Assembly (NCBI RefSeq): GCF_020740795.1
Contig: NC_067286.1
Coordinates: 367,990-431,989, forward strand
Direction of reading: 5' to 3'
Source of the DNA: Apus apus
Taxonomy: Eukaryota > Chordata > Aves > Apodiformes > Apodidae
DNA length: 64,000 nt
The position numbers and the translations under genes were made by a program. Shown one piece after another: positions 59,201 through 64,000 of this stretch (position 1 is the stretch's first letter; each line of letters opens with the position of its first letter). The notes below the pieces were generated by a model. That model saw only the letters and a program-made list of their open reading frames with translations. It searched no databases and had not been told where the DNA came from.

Positions 59201-60627
59201 CTGCTCCGTGGCCTTCGAGGAGCGCTTCTCGGTGCCGCTGGCGCCCTGGGCGCTGGAGGAGCAGGGGCTGCGTTTCGCCGCCTTCGGCATCGACGAGGAC
59301 GAGCGCAGCAGCGGGGCCGGGGTGGCCGAGATCAAGCTCAGCGACCTGGACCTGGGCACCCGCCCCTTCAGCGCCTGGCTCTACCTGCAGGACGTCACCA
59401 AGGTGAGCGCGTGGGGAGGGGGGGGGGGGGGGGCGGCCTCGGGGCGTTCCTGGGGGGGTTTCTCCGGCGGGTGACGGGGGGTTGTGTCCCGCAGGCGGTG
59501 GACACGGTGGGGGAGATCCTGCTGTCCCTCAGCTACCTGCCCACGGCCGAGCGCCTGACGGTGGTGGTGGTCAAAGCCAAGAACCTGGTGTGGAGCAACG
59601 GCAAAGCCACCGCAGGTGAGCAGGGCTTGCTGAGTGGGCGTCCCTTGGTCTGGGGGTGGCCTCTGATCCGGGGGTGTCCTGGTACGCCAGGCAGGTGTTT
59701 ATTGGAGTAGCTCCTGTTGGGGGCAGACCCCACCAGGAAGGCCCACCAGAGATGTTTCCCTCCATTTCTCCTTATCACAAGGGAAACATGTGACTGACCC
59801 TGGGGTGTTTTTTTCCTCCCCCCACCCTGAGCAGATCCCTTCGTCAAGGTGTACCTGCTGCAGGACGGGAGGAAGATCAGCAAGAAGAAGACAGCAGTGA
59901 AGAGGGATGACACCAACCCTGTGTTCAACGAGGCCATGATCTTCTCGGTGCCAGCCATCGTGCTGCAGGTTTGTGCCAGCTTGGGGGGGCAGGTCCCAGC
60001 CTCGGGGGGCCACATCCCATCGTTCCTCAAGGTCCCCAAATCCCCATTCTAGTGAGGAGTTCCCAGGGTGTGAGTGGTTCAGGGAGTGGATCACAGGAGA
60101 TGTGGGGTGGGCTGGGGGGCCAAACGGGTGCATGTACAGTTTGGGGGGATGTGGGCATGAGGGGGGAGGGCTGTGTGTGTACAGGGGGGGGTGGCTGTTG
60201 CGGGGGGCTTGTGTGGGTTGGGGATGCAGATGTGTAGGGTTAGGGAATGGTTGGGGACATGGCTGGGAATGTGGTTTGCAAGAATGGGGGGGTTATGGGG
60301 TGATGTCTGTTTTTTTGGGGGGGAATATGGGGTGTGTAAGTAGGGGTCAGTACTGGGGGGGGGGGGGGGGTGTGGCTGGGGAGGGGAGAGGGATATGTGT
60401 ACACGGGGGAGGGGTCGATGCTGGAGCCTGGTGACAGCCCCGTGTCCCCCCAGGACCTGTCCCTGCGGGTGACAGTGGCCGAGAGCGGCGAGGACGGCCG
60501 CGGGGACAACACGGGGCACGTGCTGATCGGCCCGGCCGCCAGCGGCACCGGCACCACGCACTGGAACCAGATGCTGGCCGCGCTCAGGAAGCCCATCTCC
60601 ATGTGGCACCCGCTCCGCAGGAACTAG
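55403..60627 (+). CDS. SYT12: Synaptotagmin-12, complete 7-exon coding region
   Basis: SYT12 is a calcium-independent synaptotagmin of secretory and synaptic vesicles. Coding exons: 55403-55439, 56735-56928, 57338-57724, 59187-59402, 59495-59615, 59835-59968, 60454-60627, all GT-AG, joining in frame to 1263 nt (420 residues; human is about 421). The layout is a short luminal N terminus, one membrane anchor (about 22-43), a linker with FPNYDYRYL and an RRTSL PKA-type site (Ser-98), then C2A (about 153-275) and C2B (about 284-410). Loop aspartates are missing: C2A has TRFESCFM where DPY is usual, and C2B loop 3 reads AESGEDG. The C2B polybasic patch (331-342) and a C-terminal WHPL docking-type motif are kept. 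The start ATG is in a strong context (gccATGg) and the first 12 residues differ from human. There is no frameshift or stop. Confidence 0.96.
56195..56224 (+). repeat. (CAG)10 trinucleotide repeat
   Basis: Ten perfect CAG units directly follow an ATG at 56192, in GC-rich DNA of SYT12 intron 1. Such pure CAG runs are prone to length change. In the ATG frame it reads as polyglutamine; see the finding on a possible alternative first exon. Confidence 0.95.
56735..56928 (+). CDS. SYT12: SYT12 coding exon 2 (residues 13-77)
   Basis: The acceptor is cccctggcag|T and the donor is CACAAG|GTAAAA. It encodes [20 protein letters not shown] (the membrane anchor) and the juxtamembrane WKLW, then [17 protein letters not shown], nearly the same as human SYT12. 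There is no cleavable signal peptide, as is normal for synaptotagmins. Confidence 0.96.
56960..57055 (-). repeat. Possible CR1-like 3' end remnant in SYT12 intron 2
   Basis: The + strand reads 'tcacggaattgttctggttggagaaggacctttgaggtcatggagtccagcc', which parallels the reversed end of avian CR1-type repeats ('tcacagaat...ttggaaaagacc...gagtccaacc'). Only about 90 bp can be followed. Confidence 0.5.
57268..57304 (+). repeat. GGGAT/GGGTT pentamer repeat
   Basis: Seven or so tandem five-base units alternate between GGGAT and GGGTT in SYT12 intron 2, ending 33 bp before exon 3. With G-triplets every 5 bp it is a candidate G-quadruplex sequence. Confidence 0.85.
57338..57724 (+). CDS. SYT12: SYT12 coding exon 3 (residues 78-206)
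   Basis: Phase 0-0, with acceptor ctgttggcag|C and donor TCCCGG|GTGAGC. It encodes the linker with PPSRRTSL (Ser-98, RRxS consensus), the conserved [11 protein letters not shown] and [11 protein letters not shown] blocks, and the first half of C2A from [11 protein letters not shown] to EQIVGISR. The first calcium-binding loop reads [13 protein letters not shown] and has no DPY motif. Confidence 0.96.
59187..59402 (+). CDS. SYT12: SYT12 coding exon 4 (residues 207-278)
   Basis: Phase 0-0, with acceptor cccccggcag|A and donor ACCAAG|GTGAGC. It completes C2[25 protein letters not shown] (the loop 3 region) and [18 protein letters not shown] content is much higher than in PTDSS2 internal exons. 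Confidence 0.95.
59403..59494 (+). repeat. 92-bp intron 4 of SYT12 with a 16-G run
   Basis: The whole intron is only 92 bp. An uninterrupted G16 run at 59418-59433 and further G-tracts (gggggggtt, ggggggtt) follow, so the transcript would be strongly G-rich. Intron ends are GTGAGC and cccgcag. Confidence 0.9.
59495..59615 (+). CDS. SYT12: SYT12 coding exon 5 (residues 279-319)
   Basis: The acceptor is tgtcccgcag|G and the donor is CCGCAG|GTGAGC. It encodes [20 protein letters not shown] and [13 protein letters not shown], the opening strands of C2B, essentially identical to human. The first calcium-ligand aspartate of loop 1 is not present. Confidence 0.95.
59835..59968 (+). CDS. SYT12: SYT12 coding exon 6 (residues 319-363)
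   Basis: The acceptor is cctgagcag|A and the donor is CTGCAG|GTTTGT. It encodes [19 protein letters not shown] and [20 protein letters not shown], including the C2B polybasic stretch used by this family for acidic phospholipid and SNARE contacts. Confidence 0.95.
60100..60430 (+). repeat. G-rich low-complexity DNA in SYT12 intron 6
   Basis: About 330 bp is strongly G/T-biased on the + strand with many GGGG runs, including G16 at 60355-60370 just upstream of exon 7. The strand asymmetry is extreme (C is rare), so it could form G-quadruplexes or an R-loop. Confidence 0.85.
60454..60627 (+). CDS. SYT12: SYT12 coding exon 7 (residues 364-420, stop TAG)
   Basis: The acceptor is gtccccccag|G. It encodes the last part of C2[40 protein letters not shown] and the tail [14 protein letters not shown] fits the WHxL C-terminal motif of synaptotagmins. 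The stop TAG is at 60625-60627. Confidence 0.96.
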   Translation, partial: DLSLRVTVAESGEDGRGDNTGHVLIGPAASGTGTTHWNQMLAALRKPISMWHPLRRN

Positions 60628-61815
60628 GGTGCTGAGGAGGGGGAGATCCCCCCCCCTCCCCAGCCCGGGGGTCTGCGCCCCGACACGGCTCTGCTGGGGG
60701 GCACAGCGGGGCGGGGACACCGGGCAGCGCCGGACGCGCCGCAGCCACCGGCGCCCGGAGCGGCTTCCCCCCCATTCCCAGCGGGATACTCAGCCGCAGC
60801 GACTCCTCGGCTGTCCCCAGGGCCTGGCACGTGCTGGGGGCTGCGAATGGACCCGCGAGAGAGGAGCCCCCCACCCCGGGAACGGATGGAAACAGCAGCA
60901 GCCCCCCCGGACCCAGGACCCCCCGGACCCAGCCGTGCCCTCCAGCAGGGACCCCGAGGGCTCCCGGGGAGGGGCTGGACTTTCTTGAAGGCAGTTTTGG
61001 GGGAAGCAGAGATGGGGCTGGAAAAGCCCCGGCCCCGCGGGGGGGGCTGTTGCCCCGTGTGCTTTTCCTGCTGGGGTCCGGAGGGATTCTGATGTGCTGC
61101 ATCGGGGAGGAACCGTTTCCAAGGAGAATGGAAAAAGGGAGAAATAACAGCAGAAAATGCGATTGTTACTAGATACGGTGTTTCCTGCCACCTTTCCTCG
61201 AGCAGAGGGACCCTCCGCCCGCGGCTGCTGCAGGGGGCTGGCTGGGCTCACCCAGGGGGGTTTCAACCTCTTAGGTTTGTGGTCAGACCCAGGCTGTCAC
61301 CTCCTACAGGTCCAACACGACCCAGCTCTGCTTTTCCCACCCTGGCTCCTTTTCCCAGCTGAACCCACCCTCGGGGCTGCTCCTAACAGCACGGGAAATG
61401 CCTGCTCTCTGAAGGCAAATCTCACAACTGGGGCTTAGCTTTTACAGCCCCTGTTCCTGGAGTCCCACTTGGACTTGCTCGTCCCAAATCCTGCTTGATT
61501 TATCTGAAACCAGGTGCAAAGGGGAACAGCAGGACCCCGGGAGCAGAGGCAGACACGAGACACCCCTCATTTTTTACTTTCTAAGCTCAACTCCCGTTTC
61601 AGAGGGAGGGAGGGAGGGGAAGAAGCCCTTTGGATCCTGTCTGCTTGTGGGATCCTGGCTGTGGGCTCCTGGCCCAGCCCCTGGGTAAGTGTTGGGGTTT
61701 TCCTGGGGAGGAGCTGATGCCCACCTGATGGAATCATTTGAGCAGGGGGAAACACCAGGAATGAGCTTTTCTTTCTTTTTTTCATCACTGATTAAAGACA
61801 CCACGGTGGTGGCAC
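60628..61815 (+). other. SYT12: SYT12 3' UTR (probable)
   Basis: GC-rich non-coding sequence extends to an ATTAAA signal at 61791. No AATAAA was noted before it on this strand. The end is an inference from that signal and the GT-rich sequence after it. Confidence 0.55.
61791..61796 (+). terminator. SYT12: ATTAAA poly(A) signal, probable SYT12 end
   Basis: The commonest variant hexamer, followed by 'ggtggtggcac', a GT-rich downstream element at a suitable distance. Confidence 0.5.
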
Positions 61816-63080
61816 CCTGAGCTGAGGTGGCAGCATTTTCCTTTCTGCCCATCTGTCTCCTCTGCCTGACCCTCACTTTGGGCTGTGGTTTCTGTGCATC
61901 CCACCCCTCCTGCAGCCCTGGCAGGGACCTCTTGGGCTCCTTCCCCTGGACCTGCCCAGCAACACTCGCCCATCCACAGATTTTCCTTTCCCATGCTCTG
62001 CTCTTCCTCCTCCCCACCTTTCCCTCCAGGAGCCCTGATGTCCCATCTGCTGCCACAGCCGGTGCCATCCCTCTCACCTGGGCACGAGCCAAGGTGATGC
62101 TGGGAGCAGAGGGAGGAGCAGGTCAGCCAGGATTGCTCAGGACTGGGGATGCGGGTGGAAGGGGTTTTGAAGGATGAGGTTTACTGAAGGATGAGGAAGG
62201 GTTTTTTTTGGAAGGTGTTCACAGCCAGCACTACCAGGCACTGAGTTCTGGGGGAGAAGCTGCCTGTCAGCTCCCTGATGCTTGGCTGTCTCACAGCCCC
62301 TGCAAACTGCTGAGCCAAGTCAGGATGAGATGAGCCTTTCAGGATGAGATGAGCCTTCCACTGCTGCTGGAATCACCCATGGGTGAAATCTGCAGTGGTC
62401 AGCCCCTAAGTGATGGGCTACGTGTGGCCTGGGGCTTTTCACTGCACCCTCTCCCCAGACACTCCTCTGTGGAGGCACCTCAGCACCTTTTCATTCCTCG
62501 TGGGGTGGTGCCACTCTGGGGACAAAAAGCAGCTTCTTGAGCTGCTCCTCAGGGGGTGGTGGACCCTGTGTGATGCATCAGTACCTGCTTGGGGCCATCA
62601 AGGAGAGGGGGCAGAGCAGGGGGCTGTGGGTGGACAGAGATGCTTTGGAGATGAAGGTCAGCAGGCAGAAACCAATGTGGAAAATGGATTCGTTTGGGGG
62701 ATTATAGGAGCAGGAACAGGTGTGGGAAGGACAGGAGACACTGAATGGGTTGAGCCCTGCAGGGGCCACATCCTGCAGCAGGGCAGAGGCTGGTGGGGCT
62801 GAGCCCACAGCCCCTTTCATGGTGGGGAGGGGACACAGCCCTGCTCTGCTGGTTCCCAAAGGGCAACTGGGGCTGTGCTGGCTGCCCTGGGGACACACCA
62901 GTCTGCTCCATCACCATGCTGGGAGGATTGCTGGGCTGGGCCAAGAGAGCTGGAGGCATCCATTGTCTTAGTCACCCTCCCTGAGGAGGGGGTCACCCGG
63001 GGCTTTGGCTCCTGCTCACAGCCAGCCCCCTTCCTGCTGCAGCAGGGAGAAATGTCACAGGGACAGCTGAGTGCTTCAGG
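61816..63080. other. Interval between the convergent SYT12 and unnamed gene ends
   Basis: I see no exon, repeat family or RNA gene. It contains a short local duplication of 'aggatgagatgagcctt' at 62323-62355. It may include the 3' UTR ends of both neighbours. Confidence 0.45.
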
Positions 63081-63083
63081 GCC

Positions 63084-63089
63084 TTTAAT
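63084..63089 (-). terminator. ATTAAA-type poly(A) signal on the minus strand
   Basis: The + strand TTTAAT reads ATTAAA in antisense, about 280 bp past the stop codon of the putative convergent gene. It is plausible as that gene's 3' end, but a hexamer alone is weak evidence. Confidence 0.3.
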
Positions 63090-63369
63090 ACCCATCCTCC
63101 CTGCACCCCCAGCCCCCTCTGCACGTCCACTGCTCTGCCAAGGATAACCAGGACAAGCAAAGCTGCTCTGCTTCCTCCTGGCTCTGTGGTGTAGGGAGAG
63201 GTCCAGCCACCCTCCATCCGGGCGTGCTGGCTCCAGACTGTCTGCCACCCAAAAATGGGGGCTCCCATTCTCCTGGGGGGCACAGCGCGGCCCTGCAGCT
63301 TCAGCAGCATCTTTGGTTCACCTGGGCTGACCCGTGACTCCACAGGTAGGACAGAAGTATCCGGATCCT

Positions 63370-63567
63370 TCATTTCTCCTTGTCTTTCTTCTTGCTTTTT
63401 CTCTGGCTGGTCAGCTCGCTGAGCTTCTTGTCCAGGCGCCGCTGGAGATGGGCCCTCTTGGCTGGGTCCAGGGATCTGTCTTTGGAGCCACTCCCGGGGT
63501 AGAGAACCCCTTCCCTGCTGATCCTCTGCCGTGCCTGGGCCTTGGCCTTCTCCCCACAGCCATGGAC
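63370..63567 (-). CDS. Putative terminal exon of an unidentified convergent gene
   Basis: The minus strand shows a splice acceptor (ctctcccctccag) followed by 65 codons and TGA. The peptide is highly charged and partly helical: it contains [20 protein letters not shown], then [20 protein letters not shown], and ends in the lysine-rich [12 protein letters not shown] regular heptad-like Leu spacing suggests a short coiled coil. I do not recognise the family. Upstream exons would lie beyond 64000. The reading frame is assumed from openness, since the exon phase cannot be checked. Alternatively it is a chance ORF. Confidence 0.45.
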   Translation of the reverse strand, partial: VHGCGEKAKAQARQRISREGVLYPGSGSKDRSLDPAKRAHLQRRLDKKLSELTSQRKSKKKDKEK

Positions 63568-64000
63568 CTGGAGGGGAGAGAATGGACACTGCTGGGAAAC
63601 GGGGCGGGGGGGGTAGATGGGAACTGGGAGATTCTGTTCAGAGCCTGGAATTCCTCTTCCACCTGCTCTGCACCTCCCTAAAACCAACTCCCAGTTATTT
63701 ATAGCTCCTCTAACAGGAAACAACATATAAAGGGAATTTTACTCTTGGAACCTGCACAGAAGGTAGCTCATCCATTTGGACGGTTTAAATTTCTCCTTCC
63801 AGAGCTTTCAACATCTGGGGGAAATCCTCAACCAGATGTGAGCAGCTGGATCTTTCACAGTTCTCATACAGAGCCAGAAATAAAACGGGGCTTCTGGTTG
63901 TGCTCTCTGCTGACACAGCATGACTGGGGGGAGGAGTGAAGCAGGAGAGGTGGCTTGGGAAGTAAGAAGAGACCATTTCACCCACGTATCTGCTTTTTTA
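63568..64000. other. Right edge, no supported feature
   Basis: If the minus-strand exon is real, this is its preceding intron. The antisense frame at 63785-63985 has no acceptor/donor pair I can defend. Confidence 0.4.

Overview
This is vertebrate nuclear DNA, most likely from a bird. It has split genes with GT-AG introns, two CpG-island promoters, and several CR1 non-LTR retrotransposon fragments, the typical interspersed repeat of birds and other sauropsids. It holds no bacterial operons, CRISPR arrays, or recognisable tRNA or rRNA genes. The species cannot be fixed from the sequence.

Layout, left to right. Positions 1-8890 hold no gene I can support, only a weak CR1-like remnant near 7 kb and a small GC-rich patch near 3.2-3.6 kb. 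A 5'-truncated CR1 (about 8890-9215) abuts a CpG island (about 9180-10290) with GC boxes and a near-perfect RFX X-box. This island is the promoter of PTDSS2 (phosphatidylserine synthase 2, + strand). PTDSS2 has twelve coding exons between 9556 and 46318. All exon phases agree and join into an intact 514-residue protein. Its introns carry CR1 fragments, simple repeats and an ORF-rich anonymous segment in intron 10. The 3' UTR runs to a poly(A) signal at 48531.

An intergenic stretch leads to a second GC-rich island (about 51100-52620), the probable upstream promoter region of SYT12 (synaptotagmin-12, + strand). Seven SYT12 coding exons between 55403 and 60627 join into an intact 420-residue protein. 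It has an N-terminal membrane anchor, a PKA-type serine and two C2 domains that lack the usual calcium ligands. Its 3' UTR probably ends near 61800. Near the right edge, an antisense ORF preceded by a splice acceptor (63370-63567, - strand) looks like the last exon of a convergent gene I cannot name.

The two named genes are unrelated in mechanism. PTDSS2 makes phosphatidylserine in the ER. SYT12 is a vesicle protein whose family binds acidic phospholipids and SNAREs. Their adjacency differs from human, where PTDSS2 lies at 11p15.5 and SYT12 at 11q13.2. I found no wholly new system. The best leads are the in-frame octapeptide triplication at the PTDSS2 N terminus, the promoter X-box beside a CR1, the G-tract micro-intron in SYT12, a possible polyglutamine alternative start of SYT12, and the unnamed convergent exon.
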